Part shown: piece by piece, positions 32,827 through 40,984 of the stretch | Layout: every line of letters starts with the position of its first letter | How positions within the stretch are numbered: position 1 is the first letter of the stretch | Translations under genes and position numbers: made by a program | Source: Sphingobacteriaceae bacterium | Lineage (GTDB): Bacteria; Bacteroidota; Bacteroidia; Sphingobacteriales; Sphingobacteriaceae | Direction of reading: 5' to 3' | Assembly (NCBI GenBank): GCA_947479815.1 | Contig: CANKAT010000004.1 | Span: 1 to 64,000, forward strand | Length of the DNA: 64,000 bases | Notes under the pieces: model-generated | What the model was told of the DNA's origin: nothing | Seen by the model: the letters and a program-made list of their open reading frames with translations, nothing else | Database searches by the model: none

Positions 32827-35292
32827 ATGTTCAGAAGAATTAAAAATAAGCGTCTTCGCTATGCTATTATAGCTTTATATTTTATTGTACTCTTTTTTTG
32901 TGCCCTTGAACTAAATTTTCTATGGTTATTTGGTTATTCTCCAACCATAAAGGATATAAAAACTCCTAATATTAACGTAGTTTCCGAGCTATTTACCTCG
33001 GATGGCAAGCTCATTGGAAAATATTATAAAGAAAACAGAACCCCTGTTGAATACGATAGTATCTCTCCTGCGATAATTGATGCGCTTGTTGCCACAGAAG
33101 ATGTTCGATTTTATGAGCATAGTGGTATCGATATCAGATCACTCCTATCCAGTATCGTTTCAACTGCCAGCGGCGACAAACGTGGGGCAAGTACCATCAC
33201 ACAACAACTCGCTAAAAATCTATACAGTACCAGAAACAGAAAATCGCAGGGGCTAATCAAATACATTCCCTTAGTAAGAACAGTAGTTTTTAAATTAAAA
33301 GAATGGGTAACTGCCTATAAACTAGAAAATTACTATTCAAAAAAAGAAATTCTTACACTCTATCTCAATACCGTGCCATTTGGCAATAATACGTTCGGTA
33401 TAAAAACCGCCTCGAAAAGATATTTCAATAAAAATGTTCATAAGCTTCAGGTTGAAGAGGCCGCTATGCTGGTTGGAATGTTAAAAGCAATTACTACGTA
33501 TAATCCGATCCGAAATCCAGAAAAATCACTTGAACGACGAAATACTGTATTATCTCAAATGCAGAAATATGATTACTTGACTGAAAAGGAATTTAAAAAA
33601 TACAGTCAGAGGCCACTTAAATTAAATCCCGGCAGTTTTGATGAAGGCAGCGATGGGGGTTCTTATCTCAGATCAGCTGTTTCAAGATACCTTGAAAAAT
33701 GGTGTGAAGACAATGGCTATGATCTGTATGCTGACGGATTGAAAATTTATACCACTATCGATTCCCGAATGCAGCAATATGCTGAGGAGGCGGTGACAGG
33801 CCAGATGAAGATCTTACAAAAGCGATTTGAAAATGTATGGGGAAATGAAAATCCATGGAGAACAACAGATGGAAATGAAATTCTTGATTTTCCTGAAAAA
33901 GCTGCTCAGCGACTTCCTTATTATGAATTCCTGAAAAAACGGTTTGATGGCAATCGCGATTCCATTGACTATTATCTAAACCGGCCTAAGAAAATGAAAG
34001 TTTTCAGCTGGAATGGTGAAAAGGAAGTCCTATATTCTACCATAGATTCCATAAAATATTATGCAAAAATTCTGAACACTGGAATGATGACCCTTGATCC
34101 ATTCAATGGGCATATTAAGGTTTGGATTGGAGGAATAAATCATAATTATTTTAATTACGATCATGTTAATCAGGCAAAAAGACAGGCAGGATCAACTTTT
34201 AAGCCTTTCGCCTATCTGGCAGCCCTTGAAGCGGGTATGAATCCTTGTGATAAATTTATTGATCAGGCGGTACGAATTCCATATACCTTAAAAGGGAAAA
34301 CCGAATACTGGGAGCCTAAAAACTCCAATTATAGCTTTTCAGGAAGAGAAATGTCTATGCGATGGGCCATGGGCAAATCGGTAAATTCTATTACTGCACA
34401 AATAACTGAAAAAGTAGGTGCTAAAAACGTAGTAAAATATGCACATGAATGTGGCATTGAAAGTGATTTAAAAGCAGTTCCATCGGTTAGTTTAGGACCG
34501 AATGATGTCAGTGTTTTTGAAATGGTAAAAGCCTATGGAACCTTTTTGAATAAAGGAATTAGATCTGAGCCTATTCTAGTTGAAAAGATATTGGATCTGG
34601 ATGGTAACCTGATTGAGAAATTTAAATCGGAACAAAAGAGAACACTCAGCGAAGAAATAGCCTGGCTGATGATTTACATGCTTCGTGGCGGTATGGAAGA
34701 ACCTGAGGGTACTTCGCAAGCGCTATGGGAATGGGATCTATGGAAAAATAATAACCAGATCGGCGGTAAAACCGGAACATCATCTGATTATGTGGATGGT
34801 TGGTACATGGGCGTAACAAAAGATCTGGTTACCGGTGTCTGGGTAGGCTGCGATGAGCGAAGTGTTCATTTCAAAACTTCTCAAACTGGTGAAGGTTCTA
34901 GAACCGCATTGCCAATCTTTGGAAAATTTATGGAAAAGGTTTATAAAGACAAATCTCTGGGAATTACACAAGGGCCATTTCCAAAACCTGGCGTTAAGAT
35001 AACACGAGAATATCAATGTGAAACTCCACGATATACTTCAGATACAACAAGTATTGACTCTTTATTTACAGACTCATTGTACATTCCTGATGAAATTTCT
35101 GATACCACAGAACGTTCTAATTTTAATGCCCGTCAAACAATAAGTCCTAAAATTCAGGAAAATAAAAGCAATTTACCTGTAGATAATAAAGCGCCAGTAA
35201 ATCCAAAAACAGACCCCCCTGTAGAGGTCCAAAAAACGCGCAAAGAAATCAGGGATGAACGCAAGCAAAATAAACCAACACCAGTTAATTGA
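32827..35292 (+). CDS. Penicillin-binding protein 1A-type bifunctional peptidoglycan synthase
   Basis: The 821-residue protein has one N-terminal membrane anchor (about 10-35). A GT51 glycosyltransferase domain follows (about 55-235) with ATEDVRFYEHSGID and GASTITQQLAKNLY, then a transpeptidase domain (about 400-690) with SxxK at S456 (AGSTFKPFAYL), SxN in GKSVNSITA and KTG in GGKTGTSSDYVDGWY. It polymerises and cross-links peptidoglycan in the periplasm. The Pro/Lys-rich tail (about 745-821) is probably disordered. The next gene follows after about 90 bases, with a short AT hairpin at 35304-35321 between them. Confidence 0.93.
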   Translation: MFRRIKNKRLRYAIIALYFIVLFFCALELNFLWLFGYSPTIKDIKTPNINVVSELFTSDGKLIGKYYKENRTPVEYDSISPAIIDALVATEDVRFYEHSGIDIRSLLSSIVSTASGDKRGASTITQQLAKNLYSTRNRKSQGLIKYIPLVRTVVFKLKEWVTAYKLENYYSKKEILTLYLNTVPFGNNTFGIKTASKRYFNKNVHKLQVEEAAMLVGMLKAITTYNPIRNPEKSLERRNTVLSQMQKYDYLTEKEFKKYSQRPLKLNPGSFDEGSDGGSYLRSAVSRYLEKWCEDNGYDLYADGLKIYTTIDSRMQQYAEEAVTGQMKILQKRFENVWGNENPWRTTDGNEILDFPEKAAQRLPYYEFLKKRFDGNRDSIDYYLNRPKKMKVFSWNGEKEVLYSTIDSIKYYAKILNTGMMTLDPFNGHIKVWIGGINHNYFNYDHVNQAKRQAGSTFKPFAYLAALEAGMNPCDKFIDQAVRIPYTLKGKTEYWEPKNSNYSFSGREMSMRWAMGKSVNSITAQITEKVGAKNVVKYAHECGIESDLKAVPSVSLGPNDVSVFEMVKAYGTFLNKGIRSEPILVEKILDLDGNLIEKFKSEQKRTLSEEIAWLMIYMLRGGMEEPEGTSQALWEWDLWKNNNQIGGKTGTSSDYVDGWYMGVTKDLVTGVWVGCDERSVHFKTSQTGEGSRTALPIFGKFMEKVYKDKSLGITQGPFPKPGVKITREYQCETPRYTSDTTSIDSLFTDSLYIPDEISDTTERSNFNARQTISPKIQENKSNLPVDNKAPVNPKTDPPVEVQKTRKEIRDERKQNKPTPVN

Positions 35293-35381
35293 ATTTATAA
35301 TTTATTGATATTTTTATCAATTGCTCAAAAATCAAAATCAATATTTTTACGTAATTTAGTTTAGATCATTTCAAGATATCA

Positions 35382-38300
35382 ATGAAAGACCATTCAGTTG
35401 CCCCAAATAAGCCAAAATTTTGGCTGGTATTAATCGTATTACTTTTCACACTTATTGGTAATAGCATCTATGTTCAGGCTCAATATTTTGGCCAAAACAA
35501 GGTTAGGTACAAAAACCTAAAATTCAAGGTTTATGAAACTCCACACTTTGACTTATATTATTATCTGAAGAATGATAGCCTTGTTCAACGCTTTGCCAAA
35601 GAAGCTGAGGTTTGGTATGAATTACATCAGCAGGTTTTTAGGGATACGTTCTTAAAGAAAAACCCATTTATACTTTATTCAAACCATCCTGATTTCCAAC
35701 AAACTACGGCTCTAAGTGGTGAAATAGGCGTAGGAACAGGGGGTGTGACAGAAGGCTTAAAAAATAGGGTAATCATGCCTATTTCACAGGTAAACCATCA
35801 AACAAGACACGTATTAGGCCACGAATTGGTACATGCTTTTCAGTATCATTCATTAATTGAAGGCGATTCCACAAATCTAGAAAATATTGCAAACTTACCT
35901 TTATGGATGGTTGAAGGTATGGCTGAATACCTTTCAGTTGGCAAACAGGATGCTTATACCTCGATGTGGATGCGTGATGCATTTTTGAATAAAGACATAC
36001 CTACCTTAAAGGATCTGACCGAATCAAATAAATACTTCCCGTATCGTTATGGGCAAGCTTTCTGGTCGTATATAGGCTCAACCTATGGTGATACCGTTAT
36101 CGTTCCATTTTTTAAAGAAACTGCAAAATATGGCTATCAAATAGCTATTCGACGTACATTTGGATACGATGACCGTACTTTATCAAGCCTCTGGAAAACA
36201 AGTATAGAAAACACATATCGCCCCTATCTTAAAGATACGGCTCAGGTGCCGATCGGAAAAAAGATCATCGACGAAAAGAATGGTGGCACAAACTATAATG
36301 TTGCGCCTGCAATTTCTCCTGATGGAAATTATATTGCATTCCTCTCAGAACGTGATCTCTTGAGTATTGACCTATTCCTTGCCGATGCACGCACTGGAAA
36401 AGTGATCAGGAAATTATCAAGTAAAGCCAAGAGCGGAGATATCGACGAATACAATTTTATTGAATCTGCAGGTGCTTGGTCGCCAGATAGTCGAAAATTT
36501 GCTTTCAGTGTATTCAGCGCAGGGGTAAATAAACTGATGATCATTGATGTTTCTAACGGCAAAGTCATCGCTACCGAGGCCATGGGAAAAGTTGAAGAGT
36601 TTAGCAATATTACTTGGTCTCCAAATGGAAATGATGTAGCTTTTTCGGGATTAAAGGAAGGTCAAAATGACCTCTACCAATTTAACCTACGCACTAAATT
36701 ACTTACTCAGCTTACCAATGACAAATATTCAGACTATCATCCAAGTTATTCAAGAGACGGTAAGTCAATAGTATTCAGCACCGACCGCAAAACATTTGAC
36801 CGGTCATCAACCAGTGTAGATATCACTCTCAATATGGCTATTATCGATGTGGCCAGTAAGAAGATTACTACTATTCCCGTATTTGATGGTGCTAACAACC
36901 TGAATCCTCAATATTCTGGAGATAACAAAAGTATTTACTTCCTATCAAACAGAGATGGCTTCAGAAATTTATACAAGTATTCTCTCGAAAAACAAAGTGT
37001 TCAGCAGCTAACTGATTATTTCACAGGAATAAGTGGTATTACTGAATTTTCACCTGCCTTAAGTGTATCCAATAAGGACGACATCTTGTACTCGTATTAT
37101 AGGGCTCAAAAATATACAATCTATAATGCTAAAGCATCAGATTTTAAGCCTGAAATGGTTGGAAATGATGATATCAATTTTGATGCTGCTGAACTTCCTC
37201 CTTCTAGATCAGTTGGAGTAAATATTGTAAATGCCAATCTGGATAATTTTGAAAGATTCGAAAGAATTCCAAAAGATTCAATCCGTACAATTGCATACCA
37301 ACCTAAATTCAAACTAGATTATCTGTCAAGCAATGGAGTAGGCGCTTCTGTTGGACGATTTGGAACTGGACTATCCAGTGGTATTCAAGGCGTTTTCAGT
37401 GATATTCTTGGAAGAAATCAAATTTTTGCTACGGCAGCTGTAAATGGTGAAATCTATGATTTTGGAGGCCAGGTAGCCTATGTGAATCAAAAAAGCAGGA
37501 TTAATTGGGGTGTTGTAGGATCACATATTCCGTATGTATCCGGTCAGTTTTCTGCAGCAATTAAAAATATTGCGGGAATCGGACAAACTTACATTGAACG
37601 GTACGATATCATCCGCACATTTGAAGATCAATTTTCTGTTTTTGGATCCTATCCATTTTCAAAAAACCATCGTTTTGAAGCTGGAAGTGGAATTTCTCGC
37701 TACAGTTATCGGATTGATCGATATAACAACTATTATGACTATAACCGAGGCTATCAGATTGGTACTGATCGTGAAAAACTTTCTAATGATGAGGCCTTTC
37801 AAACCTATGGGGTATACTTTAATCCATTTACTACCGTACAGTTGAATGCAGCATTTGTAGGCGACAATTCCTTTTCAGGTATTACGTCTCCCCTTGCCGG
37901 ATTCCGTTACCGTGTAGGTTTGGAAAGCTACCAGGGCGATTATAAACTAAATGCTTTAACTGTAGATGGAAGAAGATATGTACGGGTTAAACCAGTAACT
38001 ATCGCAGCCAGAATTTATACTTACACCCGGTTTGGACGTGATGAGAATAGACTTTATCAAATGTATGCAGGATATGGATATTTAATACGTGGATATGACG
38101 CAAACTCTTTTTACAGGAATGGTTCAGCTACAAGCAATGGATTTGATATTAATCAGTTAGTGGGTTCTAGAATTGCTGTTGCTAATTTTGAATTACGTCT
38201 TCCATTCACTGGCCCAAAAAAGTTAGCTGCAGTTGAATCTAAATTCTTATTCTCTGATCTGAACCTATTCTTTGATATGGGCTTAGCATATGATAATAAT

Positions 38301-38504
38301 TCAAAAGTTGCCTTCAGATCTGAGCCACGATTAATTGGCGGCGCTAGAGGATACCTTGAACGTATACCTGCCATGAGTGCAGGTGTATCCTTAAGAGTGA
38401 ATGTATTCGGCTATTTTGTTCTTGAACCTTATTATGCTATACCTTTCCAAAGAAAAGATGTTAACCTTGGAGTATTTGGTCTAACCTTAGCACCAGGGTG
38501 GTAA
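35382..38504 (+). CDS. Secreted three-part protein: peptidase MA-like domain, TolB-type propeller, outer-membrane barrel
   Basis: The 1040-residue protein has a signal peptide ending near YVQAQ. Residues about 45-260 look like a gluzincin (peptidase MA) domain with HELVH in VLGHELVHAFQYH and a downstream ENIANLPLWMVEGMAEYLS, which gives HExxH plus a distal Glu. Residues about 305-570 contain PD40/TolB-like propeller blades (APAISPDGNYIAFLSER, AGAWSPDSRKFAFS, NITWSPNGNDVAFSG, HPSYSRDGKSIVFS). Residues about 650-1040 are beta-rich and end in TLAPGW, as expected for an outer-membrane barrel related to surface-antigen/BamA proteins. Such fusions occur in Bacteroidota with no fixed function. A barrel-anchored periplasmic propeller and protease suggests processing or assembly at the outer membrane; this is inference. 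A strong hairpin overlaps its stop codon. Confidence 0.8.
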   Translation: MKDHSVAPNKPKFWLVLIVLLFTLIGNSIYVQAQYFGQNKVRYKNLKFKVYETPHFDLYYYLKNDSLVQRFAKEAEVWYELHQQVFRDTFLKKNPFILYSNHPDFQQTTALSGEIGVGTGGVTEGLKNRVIMPISQVNHQTRHVLGHELVHAFQYHSLIEGDSTNLENIANLPLWMVEGMAEYLSVGKQDAYTSMWMRDAFLNKDIPTLKDLTESNKYFPYRYGQAFWSYIGSTYGDTVIVPFFKETAKYGYQIAIRRTFGYDDRTLSSLWKTSIENTYRPYLKDTAQVPIGKKIIDEKNGGTNYNVAPAISPDGNYIAFLSERDLLSIDLFLADARTGKVIRKLSSKAKSGDIDEYNFIESAGAWSPDSRKFAFSVFSAGVNKLMIIDVSNGKVIATEAMGKVEEFSNITWSPNGNDVAFSGLKEGQNDLYQFNLRTKLLTQLTNDKYSDYHPSYSRDGKSIVFSTDRKTFDRSSTSVDITLNMAIIDVASKKITTIPVFDGANNLNPQYSGDNKSIYFLSNRDGFRNLYKYSLEKQSVQQLTDYFTGISGITEFSPALSVSNKDDILYSYYRAQKYTIYNAKASDFKPEMVGNDDINFDAAELPPSRSVGVNIVNANLDNFERFERIPKDSIRTIAYQPKFKLDYLSSNGVGASVGRFGTGLSSGIQGVFSDILGRNQIFATAAVNGEIYDFGGQVAYVNQKSRINWGVVGSHIPYVSGQFSAAIKNIAGIGQTYIERYDIIRTFEDQFSVFGSYPFSKNHRFEAGSGISRYSYRIDRYNNYYDYNRGYQIGTDREKLSNDEAFQTYGVYFNPFTTVQLNAAFVGDNSFSGITSPLAGFRYRVGLESYQGDYKLNALTVDGRRYVRVKPVTIAARIYTYTRFGRDENRLYQMYAGYGYLIRGYDANSFYRNGSATSNGFDINQLVGSRIAVANFELRLPFTGPKKLAAVESKFLFSDLNLFFDMGLAYDNNSKVAFRSEPRLIGGARGYLERIPAMSAGVSLRVNVFGYFVLEPYYAIPFQRKDVNLGVFGLTLAPGW

Positions 38505-38539
38505 ATTAATAAAGCGAACTTAAAGTGGCTTTATTAATT
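38504..38539 (+). terminator. Hairpin at the end of the peptidase/propeller/barrel gene
   Basis: AATTAATAAAGC (38504-38515) pairs perfectly with GCTTTATTAATT (38528-38539) around a 12-base loop, beginning within the stop codon. It is AT-rich and followed by mixed A/T rather than a clean T-run, so termination is probable but not certain. Confidence 0.5.
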
Positions 38540-38613
38540 ATTAAAATAGAGAAAAAAAACACTTTCTAAACTTATTCATAAGTTATCAGACTAATTTCTA
38601 ATTAAAAACCATG

Positions 38614-38648
38614 TACACGAAATATACAATTGCAGTATATTTCGTGTA
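38614..38648. promoter_or_regulatory. Perfect 14-bp inverted repeat upstream of msrB
   Basis: TACACGAAATATAC (38614-38627) is the exact reverse complement of GTATATTTCGTGTA (38635-38648), with a 7-base spacer. It ends 15 bases before the msrB ATG. Size and symmetry fit a dimeric repressor operator, or an mRNA hairpin in the leader. It carries no T-run, so it is not a typical terminator. Confidence 0.6.
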
Positions 38649-38663
38649 TACAGAAACAATACC

Positions 38664-39161
38664 ATGAAAATAATATTAACTATTGCCGCATTAGTATTGA
38701 TGATTTCGACCAACAGTTGCGGTCAAAGCAAATCAAAAATCAAAGAGGAAAATAATAAAGTCTTAAGTTTCCCTATTCAAAAATCAGAAGCTGAATGGAG
38801 AAAGATTTTGAATCCCCTTTCATTTGAAATCATGGTAAATAGAGGCACTGAACCTCCTTTTAATAATCCATATAATAATAACCATCAAAAGGGAATTTAC
38901 GTGAGTGCTGCTACAGGTGAACCTTTATTCAGCTCGGATGACAAATATGAATCAGGTAGTGGTTGGCCTAGCTTTACCAAAGCAATCAAAGCTGGTGTCA
39001 TTACTGTAGTTACTGATAACAGCCATGGAATGACCCGTGATGAAGTAATCGAAACTAAAACAGGATTACACCTGGGTCATGTATTTGATGATGGCCCAAA
39101 AGAAAAAGGTGGTAAACGCTATTGCATGAACTCAGCAGCCCTGAAATTCATTAAAAAATAA
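38664..39161 (+). CDS. msrB: Lipoprotein methionine-R-sulfoxide reductase (MsrB)
   Basis: The 165-residue protein reduces methionine-R-sulfoxide. It has a lipoprotein signal ending STNSC, so it is probably anchored in the envelope. The MsrB fold motifs are SGSGWPSFTKAI, LHLGHVFDDGP and the active-site RYCMNSAALKF. Both zinc-binding CxxC pairs usual in MsrB are absent: the first position reads YVSAATGEPLF, and the second precedes LHLGHVF as VIETKTG. This is the zinc-free subtype. Only the catalytic Cys and the lipid-attached Cys remain, so the resolving step must use another reductant; this is inference. A perfect inverted repeat precedes the gene, and its stop abuts that of the GIY-YIG gene. 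Confidence 0.92.
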   Translation: MKIILTIAALVLMISTNSCGQSKSKIKEENNKVLSFPIQKSEAEWRKILNPLSFEIMVNRGTEPPFNNPYNNNHQKGIYVSAATGEPLFSSDDKYESGSGWPSFTKAIKAGVITVVTDNSHGMTRDEVIETKTGLHLGHVFDDGPKEKGGKRYCMNSAALKFIKK

Positions 39162-39536
39162 TCAGGATAAACTGCTGAAAGAAGCACGCATCGGTTGAAT
39201 TCCGGAAACCAATACCTGTTCAAAATCTAAACCGATTGTCAGATCGATCCAATCAGGATTTACAGATCTGATTAGTCTATCCTTTTGGATACGCGCAAAT
39301 TTGTTTATTAAATTAAAGCGCTCCTTTGCAGCTGCTTCAGAACTTAATTCTTCAAAATATACGAGTCTAGTTAATTGCTGACCCGAGTCAAAAAATAAAT
39401 TAGGCATCTGTCTGTAAAAACTCATGGTCTTCATCAGGTCAGTACTCATGCCTACATGTATAGAGGTACGGTTACGGTCAGTAACTAAATAAACAAATTT
39501 TTTAGTTTTCATAGCTGGTTTAATTAGGATCGGCAT
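39162..39536 (-). CDS. GIY-YIG superfamily small protein
   Basis: The 124-residue protein resembles UPF0213-type GIY-YIG proteins: FVYLVTDRNRTSIHVGMSTDLMKTM at the start and LVYFEELSSEAAAKERFNLINKF in the middle. The canonical GIY and YIG triplets are degenerate (VYL and HVG), while the Arg and Glu positions seem kept, so nuclease activity is uncertain. Its start may be the ATG at 39536 or at 39512 (MKTKKFVYLV); the first has the more A-rich leader. It is divergent from an S24 repressor gene with 95 bases between, and its stop touches the msrB stop. The biological role of this family is largely unknown. Confidence 0.75.
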   Translation of the reverse strand: MPILIKPAMKTKKFVYLVTDRNRTSIHVGMSTDLMKTMSFYRQMPNLFFDSGQQLTRLVYFEELSSEAAAKERFNLINKFARIQKDRLIRSVNPDWIDLTIGLDFEQVLVSGIQPMRASFSSLS

Positions 39537-39594
39537 ATATTAAAAATTAAATTTTTAGTTTCAAGAATAATTGCTAATTTTATGAGCATAAATT

Positions 39595-39611
39595 TACTAA
39601 TAATTTTAGTA
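39595..39611. promoter_or_regulatory. Short inverted repeat upstream of the S24 repressor
   Basis: TACTAA (39595-39600) and TTAGTA (39606-39611) are exact reverse complements with a 5-base spacer, 20 bases before the repressor ATG and in the divergent promoter region with the GIY-YIG gene. It could be the repressor's own operator. Function is inferred from position. Confidence 0.35.
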
Positions 39612-39631
39612 TTAACAAATTTATTTTTCAA

Positions 39632-40408
39632 ATGGCAAATATTTCTTCTAATCTGAAGTACCTACGTAAGAAAAAAGGGCTTACTCAACAACAATTCGCA
39701 GATACTCTTGTTATTAAACGCTCCTTAGTTGGAGCATATGAAGAGGACCGTGCAGAACCTAAATATGAATTGCTAAAAAAATTCGCGGAATTTTACGAGC
39801 TTTCCATGGACGAACTGATCAATGATCGCATTGATGATAAGTGGAAACCAACTCCAAAAGGTGATCCTGCAAACATCCGGGTACTCAGCATTTCGGTTGA
39901 TAGTCAGGATAGAGAAAATATTGAGCTGGTTCCTGTAAAAGCTAGTGCAGGTTATCTGAATGGATATGGAGATCCCGAATACATTTCTGAACTTCCTAAA
40001 TTTCATTTGCCCATGTTTCGTCAGGGAACCTATCGTGCATTTGAAATTAAAGGTGATTCTATGTTACCACTTCAATCAGGTACTGTGGTTGTAGGAGAAT
40101 ATCTTACAAACTGGAATGAACTGAAAGCTGGCGACACCTATGTAGTGATCAGTAAAAGTGATGGGATTGTTTATAAAAGGGTTGGCAATAAATTCAAAGA
40201 GAATAAGGTATTAAAGCTAATCTCAGACAATCCAGTTTATGAGCCTTATACTATTGCCGGAGAAGATGTTTTAGAGATATGGAAAGCAAAAGCATATATC
40301 AGCACAGATTTTCCTGACCCGGCACCTGAACCTACCTTAGAAACGCTTACAACTATGGTGTCACAAATGCAGAAATCAATCTCCAATCTCGATAGAAATA
40401 AATCTTAG
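39632..40408 (+). CDS. XRE/S24 family self-cleaving-type repressor (LexA/CI-like)
   Basis: The 258-residue regulator has an N-terminal XRE helix-turn-helix (about 7-62, with LRKKKGLTQQQFADTLVIKR) and a C-terminal S24 peptidase domain (about 98-215). The Ser-Lys dyad is S143 in IKGDSMLPL and K182 in GIVYKRVGN. An Ala-Gly pair at 106-107 (KASAGYL) occupies the expected self-cleavage site. Such proteins repress targets until cleavage is triggered by RecA filaments, though some Bacteroidota members have no proven cleavage. No SOS or phage gene is nearby, so it is not obviously a prophage remnant. A small inverted repeat precedes its gene and may be autoregulatory. Confidence 0.88.
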   Translation: MANISSNLKYLRKKKGLTQQQFADTLVIKRSLVGAYEEDRAEPKYELLKKFAEFYELSMDELINDRIDDKWKPTPKGDPANIRVLSISVDSQDRENIELVPVKASAGYLNGYGDPEYISELPKFHLPMFRQGTYRAFEIKGDSMLPLQSGTVVVGEYLTNWNELKAGDTYVVISKSDGIVYKRVGNKFKENKVLKLISDNPVYEPYTIAGEDVLEIWKAKAYISTDFPDPAPEPTLETLTTMVSQMQKSISNLDRNKS

Positions 40409-40481
40409 CACTATTTAACAATTGGATTTTAAACCTTTTTGATTTAAAATCATCTATCTGTATAAACCAACACAAATAGAT

Positions 40482-40901
40482 ATGAAAAAAATAGTGATCA
40501 CTGCAAGTTTATTAATCGGATTAGTAGGCGCTGGTTATTCGCAAGATACTCCACTAAGAAAAGGAGATAAAGAAGTTCCAGCTCATCGGGAGATGAAGTC
40601 TGCTGAGGCACGTGCAAAAATGAGTACGGATGCCCTTGAGAAGAAATTAAATTTAACTCCTGAACAGAAGGAAAAAGTATATGCACTTCAACTGGAACGT
40701 GCCAATAAGATGGGCAAAATTCAGGAAGCTGATGCTGAGTACAGAAAAAACCAAATAGAAAAACGCAAGGAATTAATAGCCGAAGCTGAGAAAAAAATGA
40801 ATAAAATCCTAACAGAAGATCAGCAAAAAACTTTGGAGGAAATGAAAGCAAAAGGCAAAGAACGCATGCAGAACAATAGGCGTTTAATGCATAGACCCTA
40901 A
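40482..40901 (+). CDS. Periplasmic helical protein, Spy/CpxP-like
   Basis: The 139-residue protein has a signal peptide ending GAGYSQ. The mature part is one long run of charged helix with KMSTDALEKKLNLTPEQKEKV, here split around residues 44-64, and a second LTEDQQKTLEEM near the C-terminus. This LTxxQ spacing resembles Spy/CpxP periplasmic chaperones. Function by similarity would be protection from envelope stress, which I can only suggest. It is followed by a strong terminator. Confidence 0.7.
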   Translation: MKKIVITASLLIGLVGAGYSQDTPLRKGDKEVPAHREMKSAEARAKMSTDALEKKLNLTPEQKEKVYALQLERANKMGKIQEADAEYRKNQIEKRKELIAEAEKKMNKILTEDQQKTLEEMKAKGKERMQNNRRLMHRP

Positions 40902-40931
40902 AAAGGTTAACTAATCTTATCCTGTATTTCT

Positions 40932-40963
40932 AAGAAAAGCGGACTAATTAGTCCGCTTTTCTT
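40932..40963. terminator. Perfect 13-bp hairpin between the Spy-like gene and bioF
   Basis: AAGAAAAGCGGAC (40932-40944) and GTCCGCTTTTCTT (40951-40963) pair exactly around TAATTA and end in a T-rich tract. This is a rho-independent terminator for the Spy-like gene. Its end is only 21 bases before the GTG of bioF, so it could also act as an attenuator or operator for the biotin genes. Confidence 0.85.
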
Positions 40964-40984
40964 ATTTTTAACAAAAAATACAAC

